Assembly: GCF_022458985.1 (NCBI RefSeq)
Contig: NC_061783.1
Location: 10,570,413-10,634,412 of the forward strand
DNA from: Mugil cephalus
Taxonomy: Eukaryota; Chordata; Actinopteri; Mugiliformes; Mugilidae
Direction of reading: 5' to 3'
DNA length: 64,000 bases
Shown here: positions 52,560-63,870 of the stretch, in pieces
Numbering within the stretch: the first letter of the stretch is position 1
Layout: each line of letters starts with the position of its first letter
Notes under the pieces: model-generated
What the model was told of the DNA's origin: nothing
Database searches by the model: none
Seen by the model: the letters and a program-made list of their open reading frames with translations, nothing else
Position numbers and translations under genes: made by a program

Positions 52560-52595
52560 ACTGTAGGTCAGTCTACTGTCTTTTATATCTCTCAG
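52560..52595 (-). promoter_or_regulatory. TATA box of the lectin gene
   Basis: The minus strand reads GATATAAAAG, with TATAAAA at 52587-52581, about 100 nt upstream of the ATG. The expected start site is near 52555. Confidence 0.55.
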
Positions 52596-52699
52596 AGAGG
52601 GTGTTTGCACCGTTGGTGTGACATCATTGGTCAAAAGCCCTTGGCACAAGTAATCTGTTTCCACAACACCCGAAAGTGAGCCAATCCTTCACATGGCGA

Positions 52700-53480
52700 T
52701 ATCCTATATAGTGTCAAGTAAAAGTATTTGCAACAAACCAACATTTCAGCAATAAAAATGACTCAAAACATCAGCTGAAGTCCTGACACTAGACAAAGAG
52801 AACTGACAAAGACGACGAGAACAATAAACGTTTCATCCGTTTGATGCACTAAGACACCAAGCAACATCGCACACTGACTTTTTTTGCGATTATTATTATT
52901 ATTTTTTTTATTCTTTTTGCATTGGTGTATGACAGTATAACTGTACAGATCTTTACAAATCTAAAATAATGTAAGGGGGATAAAGTAAAACACAGCAAAA
53001 TAAGCAAGAATTCTTTTACAGCACTGTGGAGGAATTTTGACCCAGCCGTCTTTGCAGAATTGTTGTAATTCAGCCACAGTGGAGGGTTTTCCAGCATGAA
53101 CCGCCATTCCATTTTAGCCCAGTCTTTTTCTTGTGGTGGAGTCATGAACTCCGACCTTAACTGAGGCAAATGAGGCCTGCCGGGATTCATCTTTCTATTT
53201 GTTGGAATGTTTGTGCTTCTTCTCTTCAAAATATTCTATTAGCTGTAAGTGACAAAAACATCCAGCACACGTCAACAGCTCTCAATCTTCAGGCGGCTGA
53301 AGTCAAACATGTTTATTAAAGCTATGTTTGCTGCGTTCATATCTTATTGAAGGTTGAAGATATGGAACGTCTCCATGTGAATTAATCGATAACTTTCAGA
53401 TGATGTGGAAAGTGATCATTCATGCCAAGTTCCATGCCAAGTTTTCTGTGTCAAGTCCTCCGATGAAAGATATAAAAAAT
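52700..53480. repeat. Segmental duplication unit A
   Basis: Shares ordered similarity with 54950-61260 (unit B): ACCAACATTTCAG near 52740/55025, CACTGTGGAGGAATTTTG near 53020 and 55650, GGTTGAAGATATGGAAC near 53352/61150 and GATGTGGAAAGTGATCATTC near 53401/61201. It contains a shortened Tc1-like element at about 53015-53230 and lacks the later insertions of unit B. Confidence 0.65.
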
Positions 53481-53599
53481 AAACAAGGAGTTTGTGTGTT
53501 ACACAGAGGTGATATTCACTACTTTACTTGTACATAACTACTCAGCTGAACATCAGCTCAATTGAGAGCACATAAACCTGTAAATATAAAATGTGATCA

Positions 53600-54000
53600 C
53601 AGCTTTTCTTTTAATTTCCAACAGATAAGTGACATCAACATACACGCAACTCCAATATATAATAAAGCCTCCCACATGGCCTCTCTCGCATTGCAATAAA
53701 AACAATGCAAAACACGCTTCGCTATATGACCTTAAGTAATGTTGTGTTCAGATGATTCCTCCGGTTGAGCAGAAATGTGCGACTGAAACGACTGACAAAG
53801 AATGAAAAGATACAGCTTTTCTTTAATCAAACAAAATACATAACACACGCAACTCCATTATAATAAGCCTCCCACACTGCCTCTCTCGCATGTGCAATAA
53901 TACTTCAACCGACTTCGTTATGACCTTAAGTATATGTGTTCGAAATGATTTTCCACGTTGAGGTAATGTGCGACTGAAACGACTGAAGAATGAAAGATAC
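53600..54000. repeat. Tandem duplication of about 190 bp
   Basis: 53640-53815 and 53835-53995 share CACGCAACTCCA, AAGCCTCCCACA, GCCTCTCTCGCAT, ATGACCTTAAGTA and ATGTGCGACTGAAACGACTG in the same order. Confidence 0.7.
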
Positions 54001-54404
54001 AGATATCAAAACAGGCTTTCTTGTTTTAAATTGTAAGTATCTCGCAACACTGTCATAACGACGCCATGTGCATTTCTTCTGGTGACTTGCTGATTGATTA
54101 TTAAGACCATCTAGTGATTTGAAACATATTTCACCCTGATATGGCTGCTCAACGGAAGTGTTGCCACAATCTAAGATATTGTTGAGCGAACCATAGTTAA
54201 TGCTAAGTGATTTAGCATGAATATCTCCAGAGGAAGTTGATGCTTTGCTTAAATTACTCTACACTGTTGGTTCTCACAGTTTAATATACACTGAATGAAT
54301 GGATTTTTCAGTCAGTAAGAATAAATCCTAATAATTTAGATTTTATGGAATAAAGCTGTTAATTCACATTCTGTGTAAACACAACAAACCTCTGAGGCAT
54401 TTTT

Positions 54405-54560
54405 CAGGCTAATGACCCCAAACTGACTGAGAGATGAAATAGGGACCCCCTACCAACTATATGTGTTCTACATTAAACTCAGCCTAGTTCTATTTTTAAA
54501 TATACATTATTATTAGCATTTTGCCTTCAATATTAAGCTATTCAAATATTACACAGGTTC
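54405..54560 (+). mobile_element. hAT-type miniature element, degraded copy
   Basis: Shares GGGACCCCCTACC, ACTATATGTGTTCTA and the CATTATTATTAGCATTTTGC core with the elements at 15816 and 34876. Termini are not preserved. Confidence 0.5.
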
Positions 54561-55051
54561 ACATATTATTTTTTTTATTTTAAACGTGCAAGTACAGAAT
54601 GTGCACGAACTGCACTGTTAGTTTCTCTTTACGAAAATTTAAAAAATGTTTAAAAAAATGTTTTTATATTGATACTGTGGACAGATTTATACTAAATGAT
54701 GCAATTTCAAAAGCATTAAAAGTCGTATTTTGATTAACATTGTGCCTCAAATTATTTACTTCACAGAGTGAGCCGGTTTTTTTGGAGTAATAAACCTGGA
54801 CAGGGTGAATGGAACCCCGGACAAGCACTAAGTTACTTTACAACTTCATTAGTAACTGCCATGTGCAACTTCACTGTCTTTGCGTATTTTTTAAGGCACC
54901 ACTTCGGCCACTTCAGAAGATGGCAAACCGACCTACGGACCATTTGAGTTGTTGAGATCTAAAAGTTAGCCAGTATTTCACATGGAGATGTGTTATACAT
55001 AAAAACAACTTGCAAAAAACCAACATTTCAGTATAAAAATGATGTTGGATT

Positions 55052-55333
55052 TCAGCATTTTCTCCTATCTCCTATCTTCAGAACTGTACTTAAACTTAAC
55101 AGTAATATTTTGGTCCTATCTGTGCATAACAAATCCCAGTAGTTTTCTGGCTTGTTCACTTGGGGTTTAACAAACTGCAGATGGTCAGAAATGTTCCTTT
55201 TGGAGAACAGTGGCTTTATCCTTGCCTCTCTGCTGGTGGTGGCTCTAGTTTGAATAGTGCCCCTGGGTGAGCAGGCCCAGCTGCAATGACAGATAAATAA
55301 AAAAGTTTCACTTTTTGGTGCACTAAGACACAC
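55052..55333 (-). mobile_element. Tc1-like transposase fragment
   Basis: The minus strand encodes KPLFSKRNISDHLQFVKP followed by NYWDLLCTDRTKI, matching the catalytic-domain start of fish Tc1-like transposases (pattern WTDETKI, with R replacing the E). The fragment is broken and inactive. Confidence 0.65.
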
Positions 55334-55739
55334 CCAGCCACATCACACACTGACTTTTCTTCTTTTTTGCATTTAACTCTTTTTAGGTTTCCTTTTTGCT
55401 TTAGAGTATGACAGTACAGAGATTTGCAAAACTGAGACAATGAGATTAAAACAGAGTAAATTAAAACAAAATACCACATGGGAGCAATTATTAATACCAT
55501 AGCTAAGAGGAAACACTCATCCAGCGGGTTACCTTAATATAACAGATTAGCTACTTTAAGGCATTCATGCTGCCGTTGCAGACTAATCAGTCCATGTGAT
55601 ATGAGTCTAAAAAAAAAATCACCTTTCCTTATTTCTTGTGCTTTTACGCACTGTGGAGGAATTTGGGCCCACTCATATTTGCAGAATTGTTGTAATTCAG
55701 CCACAATGGAGGGTTTTCCAGCATGAACCTCCTTTTTAA

Positions 55740-56725
55740 CTCTCCTATTATCCTCAAATATTACTAAAACCTACCAGTAAGTTGAAATTTCCTCCGATGC
55801 CACCATGAGGTCAAACTTTTAAAATAGAATGAATGTATTTTGTCAAGTTTTCATACAAATATTCTCAAATTTACTGACATTAATAATCACAAGAGTATGG
55901 ATCCTATTAGTTTTGGTGAAGATATGATCTTTCCTCACCATCAGAACCCACTACAATTTTAAGCTTAGTGTGTCTTGAAAATTTTGTCATCCAAATCTTT
56001 TCTTGTTTGAACTGCACATCACAAATTATCTAGCTTTTATGCGTTTGCTCCTCCCTTATTTTTCATTAACTACCAATGTCCTTGTGGGAATACACCGCCC
56101 TCCACAGCGTGGGAAATATCAGTTTGACTTCGGCAGGTGTGAGTGGAGTATCACGCATACACTTCATGCCCATGGTGTGGGAAAGTTTGCACGAGAATAT
56201 TGTTTTACCCTCCTCCATGTCAGATTAGCACCAAAAATGGAAAATTATGGTCAACAACAAGACTACTGTGCTAAGAGGGTGTCCCACCAGACACACAGTC
56301 AGCCATGTTGAACACATAAAATCATTATTCGAGCTCTTCATATAAACATCAATTTTTGATCAACTCGGCTTCCTCATTTTGGAGTTCACAGCCCAACTTC
56401 TTATCAAAGTTGTTTATCAAATAGTTGTTTGCCCTCCCTCCTTTTATGCATCAGTTCAAAAGTATCAACTCTGCGCCTGCAGGTGTGGGGGTGTTGGGTC
56501 GCATGCACAGACAGACAAGCTTTACACAGCTGAAATAGCTTGGGGTCAAACTGAGCCCGGAGGAACACCAATGCGTGCAATGTGTGTTCAACACATTGAA
56601 AAAATATCAGCATAATAATTTTATACTTATCCAGTTGTCCCCATCAAATTAGTAAACGTCATGAAATAAGAAGCAAAATTTTTGAATGATAAACATTTAA
56701 TAAGATAATAAGGATAATAGGAGGG
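55740..56725. mobile_element. piggyBac-like element in a TTAA site
   Basis: A 986-bp insert. Left end CTCTCCTATTATCC, right end the reverse complement of CCCTCCTATTATCC (13/14 match). It is flanked by TTAA (55736-55739) and TTTA (56726-56729), as expected of a TTAA target with one later change. It interrupts the Tc1-like element. The single 102-codon ORF (56003-56311) is not a recognised transposase, so it is non-autonomous. Confidence 0.75.
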
Positions 56726-56732
56726 TTTAGGT

Positions 56733-57441
56733 CAGGGTTCGGCAACCTTCAACATTCAAAGAGCCATTTGGACCCGTTTCCCACAGAAGAGAAAACACTG
56801 AGAGCCACAAAACCCCTTTGACATCTAAAATAAAGATAACACTGCATATATCGTTTTTTACCTCTATGCTATGTATAAATAAAATATAGTGTGTTGCATT
56901 CATGAAATGAAAGAACTACTACAGAGAAAACAAAACTGTATTTATGCATACATAACAGGGATTTATCCATGGTTGGCTTACCTGCGGTCGAAAATATAGC
57001 GGGCTGGACCTGACGACGGGTGTCGCACGTCGGCAGTTGTGACGTATATTTTGAGCGAGGAAAAAAATAAACACGTTTTATTTTAATGTTACAAGATCAC
57101 CATAAATTCAAATTTAGAATTATATATATTTTTTAAACAACTAACGAAGTGAAATAAAATGCATTTGAATTAAATACTCGATCACAAGGACTAGACTATA
57201 TGTGCTGCAATGCACTGTGGGAGTTGAGTGCTTTTGTTGGATGTTGGATGTTATAATATCATTCAGTTGTCGCATAGCTGTTGTTTCTTTTTTACTATTG
57301 ACTGGACAGTGATCGCTTTTCTAAGGCAGTTAGCGAAAAAACGACTTTAATCAGCGTCCTTGCCCCGCACGCCACGGAGAGCCGCAGCAGAGGACCGAAA
57401 GAGCCGCATGTGGCTCCGGAGCCGCGGGTTGCCGATCCCTG
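56733..57441. mobile_element. hAT element with perfect 8-bp target duplication
   Basis: A 709-bp insert. Left terminus CAGGGTTCGGCAACC and right terminus the reverse complement of CAGGGATCGGCAACC (14/15). It is flanked by GTTTAGGT on both sides (56725-56732 and 57442-57449). No transposase ORF, so non-autonomous. Confidence 0.9.
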
Positions 57442-57940
57442 GTTTAGGTCATACCACAGCATCTCAATAGGATTCAGGTCAGGACTTTAACCGGGCCATT
57501 CCATTTTTGTCCAGTCTGTTTCTTATGGTGGAGTCATGAACACTGACCTTAACTGAGGTAAGTGAGGCCTGCAGTTGTTTGGATGTTGTTCTGGGGTCTT
57601 GTGTGACCTCTTGGATGAGTTGTCTCCGTGCTCTTGGGGTAATTTTGGTTGGCCAGCCTCTCCTGGGAAGGTCCACCACTGACTCTGACTGTGGGTCACT
57701 GGAGTCCCAAAGCTTGAGAAATGGCTTTATTATTTTCCAGACTGATAGATCTCAATTACTTTCTTTCTCATTTGTTCCTGAATTTCTTTGGATCGGAGCA
57801 TGATGTGTAGATATTGAGGATATTTTGGTCTACTTCACTTTGCCAGACTGGTCCTGTTTAAGTGATTTCTGGATTGTGAACTGGTGTGGCTGCAGTCTGG
57901 CCTGGGTGTGGCTAGAGAAATTGAGCTAAGGTGTAATAAA

Positions 57941-60530
57941 TCACTCCATCCTCCCAGCTGTGCATGGACCTGCCGATCCTTACCGTGCTCCACACCTGCA
58001 CCCTGGCTGGCCCGTGACCCTCTCGTCTCATTCCCCCTCTCTTCCCTGGAGGTGTCCCCTCGATCAACTTCTCCTCCTCCAGCCATGCTGACCCCATGTC
58101 CACTTTTCCCTCAAGCGATTATAATTGTTGGTGACTCCATCGTAAGAAACATCAGTTTTTTCAACGCAGTTACACAGTGTTTCCCTGGTGCGAAGGTCCT
58201 CGACTTCTTATCTCAGCTCCCCACTCTGCTAAAAGCCCTGTCAACCTCCATCCAGAGAGTTATTATCCACACCGGCTCTCACAATACATCCCTTTTACAG
58301 TCTGAGCTCCCTAAGATCCACTTCTACCGTCTTTGGGACTCTTGACAAACTGTGAACTGCCTGCATTTACCAGTGATCCCATTCCCGCTGCTCACTGTTT
58401 TAGGTGTATCCTTGGGTTGCACACCTGGCTTCTGCCTGCAGAGCTTACAGCATTGTCTTTGTGGACAACTTCAGTCTATTTTTGAACCACTTATCCTTCT
58501 TAAAATTGGATCGAATAGACCCTAATGGCCTAGTGGCCCACTGTTCATCCACGATCTCCTTACTGATCGCAAGTTTAACCTTCTCTGTTTGACGGAAACC
58601 TGAAAACAGCCCAACGACTTTGCTGCACTGAACAACTCCACCCAACAGGACTTTGGTTACGTCTGCCACCCCCGTAGCTACATCCGTGGCGGAGGAATTG
58701 CAGTCATCCACCGCAAGAAGTGGAAAGTCCTTCCACTGTCTCTGTCTGCCTTTTTTGACCAATTGAACATCTCAAATTAAGTGTAAATAGGGAGTGTAAA
58801 TAACAAAATTGCACTTCCTGGACCCACTCCCACCATCATTGCTACTAACTACCGCCCCCCAAGCCCTGCAGTGATATTTTAAATTAATTCAACATCCTAC
58901 TCAGCCTACTATCAACTCTATCACCAAATATAATACTGCTGGGGGACTTCAATATATACACTGATAACATTAATCTACATCTCACCAGAGATTTTTCTTC
59001 ATGCCCATATAGTTTTGGACTCAATTTATCAACCTCCTGACATGCACAAAAGAACACACTCTGGACTTAGTCTGCTGCTCTCGTCTCACTCCCTCTAACT
59101 GCGCATCTGATGAACTCCATGTTAGCGACCATTTCCTCATCTTACTCAAGCCAAAACAAACTACTACTCTGGTCTAATCATCTCCAATGAAAGAAATACC
59201 AAATCTCACACTGTTCACACTGCTCACTAAACCTTTCAAATCACCTGTCTCCTTACCTCCCCACACATACACATTCAACACAAAACTCCCTCTATGAGAC
59301 TTCCCAGTCTGTTTTCCACCCCCACCACAGCACCGAAACTGCCCTCATAAAAATGACCAACGAACTCCTTATTGAAGCTGACTCTGGTTCACTCTCGATC
59401 CTCATCCTCCCTGACCTTTGACTCCATTCCCCACCCCATCCTCCTCAGTAGACCCTCCAGACCCAGTCCATCCAGCTCAAATCTGACACCTCCCCAGTCA
59501 CTACAGGTGTCCCCCAGGACTCTGTCCTGGGCCCCCTTTCTCTTTATCATTTATCTCCTCCCCCTGGGCACAATTCTTCGTAAATTCAACATTCACTATT
59601 CACTATTCACTACTGCTATGTCAATGACACCCAGCTCTACCTCACTAATAAACCTAACTCCACACTCCCACCCATCTCCCTTACCGCCTCCATATCTGCA
59701 ATCAAATCCTGGTTCCCCTCCAACTTCCTGAAGTTAAACAGTGATAAAACTGAAATACTTTTAATTGGCACCCCATCTACACTTTACAAAGTTGACCGCT
59801 TCCCTGTTGTCATCGATAGCTCCTCAGTCTCCCCCTCCCCTCGGGTTAAGAGTTTGGGTATCATCCTTGACAGCACTCTTTCATTCAAATCCTGCGTTAA
59901 TAACACCACTCAAACTGTCTACTTTCACCTCCAAAGTATCAACAGACTCCATCCCTCACTTACCCCCAACACTGCCTCCATTCTTGTCCACAGTCTCGTC
60001 ACCTCCCGTCTGGATTACTGTAACTCTCTCTTCTTTGGTCTCCCTCACAAGTCCCTCCACAAGCTCCAACTGGTCCAAAACTCTGCCGCATGACTCATCA
60101 TCACCAAAACCCCTTCTTCCCACCATATCGGTCCCATCCTACAGGAACTTTGCTCGCTCCTGGTCACACAAAGAGTTCATTTCAAAATCCTTCTATACAC
60201 ATTCGAAGCTATCCACAACCTCCTCCACATTGCCACTCCAGCATGCTCCCTCAGATCCTTCTCCCTCCACCCCACTGTCTCCTCTGTTCACCTCAGCACC
60301 ATCAGGAGAAAAGCTTTCAGGTATTCTGCTCCCAAGCTCTGGATGTCTTTACCCTCCGACATCCGTAATATCGACTCTCTCCCTGTCTTCAAAACCAGAC
60401 TCAAAACCCACCTGTTAAGAATCGCTTACTCACCACACCACTATCTATTATGTATTCATGTGTTCCTTTCTGTAAAGTGTCCTTGGGTGATTTGAAAGGC
60501 ACTTCTTAAATAAAATGTATTGTTATTATT
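57941..60530 (+). mobile_element. L2/CR1-type LINE, inactive, inserted in the Tc1-like element
   Basis: An endonuclease-like part lies at about 58590-59150 (DFGYVCHPRSYIRGGGIAVI; LLGDFNIYTDN). A reverse-transcriptase part lies at about 59370-60420 ([44 protein letters not shown]). The active-site motif is YVND in place of YVDD, and there are several stops and frameshifts. The 3' end is AAATAAAATG followed by TTATTATT. The 5' boundary is taken from where the Tc1-like host sequence breaks off. Confidence 0.8.
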
Positions 60531-60876
60531 AGTTAAGTTATGTTTTAACAGGGGGGCAAACACTTTCACACTGGGCCATATAGGTTTGGATTTTGTTTTC
60601 CCTTAATAATAAAAACCTTTAATGAAAAACTGCCTTTTGTGTTTACCTGTGTTATCGTTGTCTTTATTTAAATTAGTTTGATGATATGACACATTTAGGT
60701 GTTACAAACATGCAAAAAAAAAAAAAAAACAGGAAGGAGACCAACACTTTTTCACACCAAAGCTTTGTGCTTCTTCTCTTCAGAAGATCTATTATGTTGT
60801 TATTATCTATTACTTGTAAATGACAAAAATGACCTAGTACATGTCAAGTGCTCTCAATCTGCAGACAGCTGAAGTC

Positions 60877-61094
60877 TCATCTCATCTCATCTTCTGCTAC
60901 CACTAATCCTCACTAGGGTTGCTTAGCTATTATCAGGCAACAGGTGGGGTACAGCCTGGACAGGGCGCCAGTCTATCACTGGGCTGACGCACAGACACAC
61001 AATCATTCGCACTCACACTCACGCCTAGGGTCAATTAAGAGTCACCAATCAGCCTAACGAGCATGTCTTTGGAGTACCCACTGTGCCGCCCACG
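60877..61094 (+). mobile_element. Short retroposon-like insert with 9-bp target duplication
   Basis: A 218-bp insert flanked by GCTGAAGTC at 60868-60876 and 61095-61103. Unit A carries the empty site, with a single GCTGAAGTC, at 53296-53304. The insert shares phrases with the repeat at 20335-20630. Confidence 0.8.
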
Positions 61095-61299
61095 GCTGAA
61101 GTCAAACATGTTTACTAAAGCTGTGTTTACCGTGTTCAGATCTTACCGAAGGTTGAAGATATGGAACATCTCCATGTGAACTAGTGGATAACTTTCAGGT
61201 GATGTGGAAAGTGATCATTCATGCCAATTTCTCCGTGCCTAGGCCTCCTCTGAAAGATGGATATATATATATAAAAAAGAAAGAAAAAAAGCCTTTTAA

Positions 61300-61830
61300 C
61301 ATTGGCTGTGTAATTTCAAGAAAATACGCAGGTACTTTCACAGAGAGCTGATTTCATGAGTAATAGAACACATTCAGTATTCAGCATACCCTGCATGCCC
61401 TCTCCAGCATTGTGAACTTTTGTTTCTTTGCGTGAAGCACGACCAACAGCTTCCTATTGGTTTCTTCTCCATTACAACATTTTTGACACAAGAAAAGTGA
61501 ACATGATAAGAATCTACAAACATCTCTTCTTTCCAAACGTTGAACATGGCACATAAACTCAAACAGCTATTTATTAAAACTAATTAACAATAAAGCACAA
61601 CGGTTCTGCTCTTAGACACAGTTGGCAGAGCTGTATATGTGGAAATGTCCCACATCTTCCATTAGATCTGAACATAAACTAAAAACCCTTCTCATGTTGG
61701 CCGTGTTGTTTAAAGAAAAGAGGCAGGTGCTGCTACAGAGAGCTGATTTCACAAGTAAAAAACACATTCTGTATTCAGCCTACCCCAATACTGATTAGAG
61801 TCACTATAACTGAAGTAAGTATTAGTTGGA
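61300..61830. repeat. Diverged tandem low-copy repeats
   Basis: 61310-61390 and 61700-61790 share CAGAGAGCTGATTTCA and CACATTC(A/T)GTATTCAGC. Parts of 61390-61620 recur at about 62860-63000 and 63760-63815 (GCATTGTGAACTTT, TCTGCTCTT, CCTATTGGTTTC/CCTGTTGGTTTC). Confidence 0.5.
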
Positions 61831-61956
61831 AGAATTTATTACTCACTGAAGCTTAGCTTTTTAGCTAAATTCTAAACTTGCACACTGATACTATTTGTAC
61901 AAGCTGCATAAGAGAAAACAGCCTTTCTAAACACTAGCAGTTCTATTTCTTCTCAG

Positions 61957-62580
61957 TGCACCAATCAGCCTTAACATTATAACCTCCTGTCTGATATTGA
62001 CTAAGTTCCCCTTCAACAGGTGGACTCTATTACACCTCTGTAGTTGTGCTGTGGTATCTGGCACCGACACGTGAGCATCAGATCTTTTTAGTCCTTTTAG
62101 TCGTGAGCTGGGGCGTCCATGGATCAGACTGGTTTGCCCCACACATCTCACAGATGCTGGATTATACTGAGGTCTAGGGAATTTGGAGGTCAAGTAAACA
62201 GCTTGAACTTGAGGAGTTCCTCAAATCATTCTTGAATCATTTTTGAGTTTTGGCTCAACACATTTGTAGTTTCTTTGACACGGTGTACGTGGTCTGCTAC
62301 GATGCTTTGGTAGGTGGTTACACCCACATGAAAGACAGGACCCAAGGTCTCCCAGCAGAGGGCCTCAGCTGGCTTCTCTTCTTCCCATAGTGCATCCTGG
62401 TGCCATGAGTTCCTCATGTAAGAGACACACACCATGTAAAAGGAAGCAGGACTCATGAACCAAACCACCTTCCACTCCATGATTCAACCTTGGCTGCAGT
62501 GCTTTTCCTTTCTTGGACCAGTTTTGATACGGACCTCCTTGGACCATGAACTTCCCACAAGAGATACAGTCAGCATCTCA
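61957..62580 (-). mobile_element. Degenerate Tc1-like element, longest copy in the window
   Basis: The left end CCAATCAGCCTTAACATTAT matches the family at 5443. The minus strand retains transposase pieces: LCWETLGPVFHVGVTTYQSI, VADHVHRV and HQDALWEEE. These match the fish Tc1-like pattern with frameshifts. The element breaks off near 62580. Confidence 0.7.
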
Positions 62581-63300
62581 ACCAACAAAAAGACAATTCA
62601 CTCACCTGAAGATGTCACATAAAACCTATAATTTATTAATTTATTCAGTAAAATTCTGACATAGTAAAACGCAGCTTTAGAAAAGACGTGTGACTTCAGC
62701 TGCCCGAAGGTCGAGGGGACACAAAGGGAGACGTATTGCTTTGTGGTTGACTTTTTTCTTTTTCTTCTTCCATTTACAACAGATAAATAATAACAACATA
62801 CCAAACGTAGGCATATATTTACACATCAACAATATTACAATAGTACAAAGCCTTCAACATGTCCCCTCTTGCATTGTGAACTTTGTGTTTTTTTGTTTCA
62901 TCATGCAAACAGGCTTTAAACAACATTACTTTAAAAAAACACACTCGTGACAGTGGACGCTAAATACAGCCTCCTGTTGGTTTCCTCTCTGCAGCGTCAA
63001 CAGACCGACCTGCTCCTCTGCTGCCCTCAAGTGGCCACAAAACATAAGATAGATCAGACCTGGACATTTTACGGCCCGCGGTACGTCAGTCATGAGCACA
63101 GATGAACTGTGCATGCAATACGACTGTGTTGCTTTTATTTTGAGCCATAATGTGTTATTTACGTCATGGCACTGTTAGTTCGTCAACAACAAAAAAAGTA
63201 AGAGGGAAACAGCTTCTTGGTGTTTATTTACCCTCAAAAGCCTGAACGGATCGCTGGCATCCGTCAAAGCGGCCGATTTTGAATTAATTAATTAATTTTG
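62581..63300. other. Non-coding, low-copy repeat sequence
   Basis: AT-rich with no recognisable coding ORF. Shares phrases with 61.39-61.62 kb. Confidence 0.4.
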
Positions 63301-63304
63301 AATT

Positions 63305-63527
63305 TGTTTTTACCAACAAATTCCTCCAAACAACTCTCTCTTGCTGGGGCTCCGCGATCGTTGCTCTCCAACCTGCAGCCGACAGCAGCGGTGCGTCATC
63401 ATTACCGTAACGGCAGCATTTTTTTCTAGAAAGCGCAACTTGAGTATTATCCATCGGGGATTACGGTAATTCAAATACAGCAAGCTTCTCTTTGTGGGCA
63501 GACGGACATTCAGGTCTTAAAGGGTTA
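63305..63527 (-). repeat. Dispersed repeat, inverted relative to the copy at 21085
   Basis: On the minus strand it reads CTTTAAGACCTGAATGTCCG, then GAATTACCGTAA, and ends with GTTTGGAGGAATTTGTTGG, in the same order as 21085-21300. Confidence 0.6.
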
Positions 63528-63810
63528 AACATTTATTGAGATTTATTGAGATACAGAAAATAATTCATGTAGCTACATGATCCACCGAAGTTTTCCAAAG
63601 AGGACAAAGTTTCCAACATTCCAATGCGTTATATCCAAAACTACAGATCGATTTTGTTTCATTTTCCTCTTCAACCTACACCAAAACTCTATTTACAGAA
63701 TATTCTTATGTTTCTGATTACCAGTAGCAGCTTATCAACATATATAATTTACTGACATACAATAAATAACTAATATAACAATAATTCTGCTCTTTGAACA
63801 CAGTGAGCAG

Positions 63811-63812
<2 letters not shown>

Positions 63813-63868
<56 letters not shown>
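63813..63868. repeat. (GT)n microsatellite
   Basis: Uninterrupted GT run of about 25 units ending in GCGCGC. Confidence 0.97.

Positions 63869-63870
<2 letters not shown>

Larger units (their letters stand above)
55605..60765 (-). mobile_element. Tc1-like element split by three later insertions
   Basis: Host pieces: 55605-55735, 57450-57940 and 60531-60765. The minus strand at 57450-57480 encodes PDLNPIEML, near the transposase C-terminus; 57479-57679 encodes the helix-turn-helix part (LPRRGWPTKITPRARRQLI); the stretch between them is deleted. The right terminus ends CAACACTTTTTCACACC, the known outer end of this fish family. The three interruptions are listed separately. Confidence 0.8.

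Noticed and set aside
52849..53229. 126-codon minus-strand ORF
   Set aside because: It runs through a deleted Tc1-like element and flanking repeat; no intact protein.
57884..58345. 153-codon plus-strand ORF
   Set aside because: It is the broken 5' part of the L2-like LINE, spanning the junction with the Tc1-like host.
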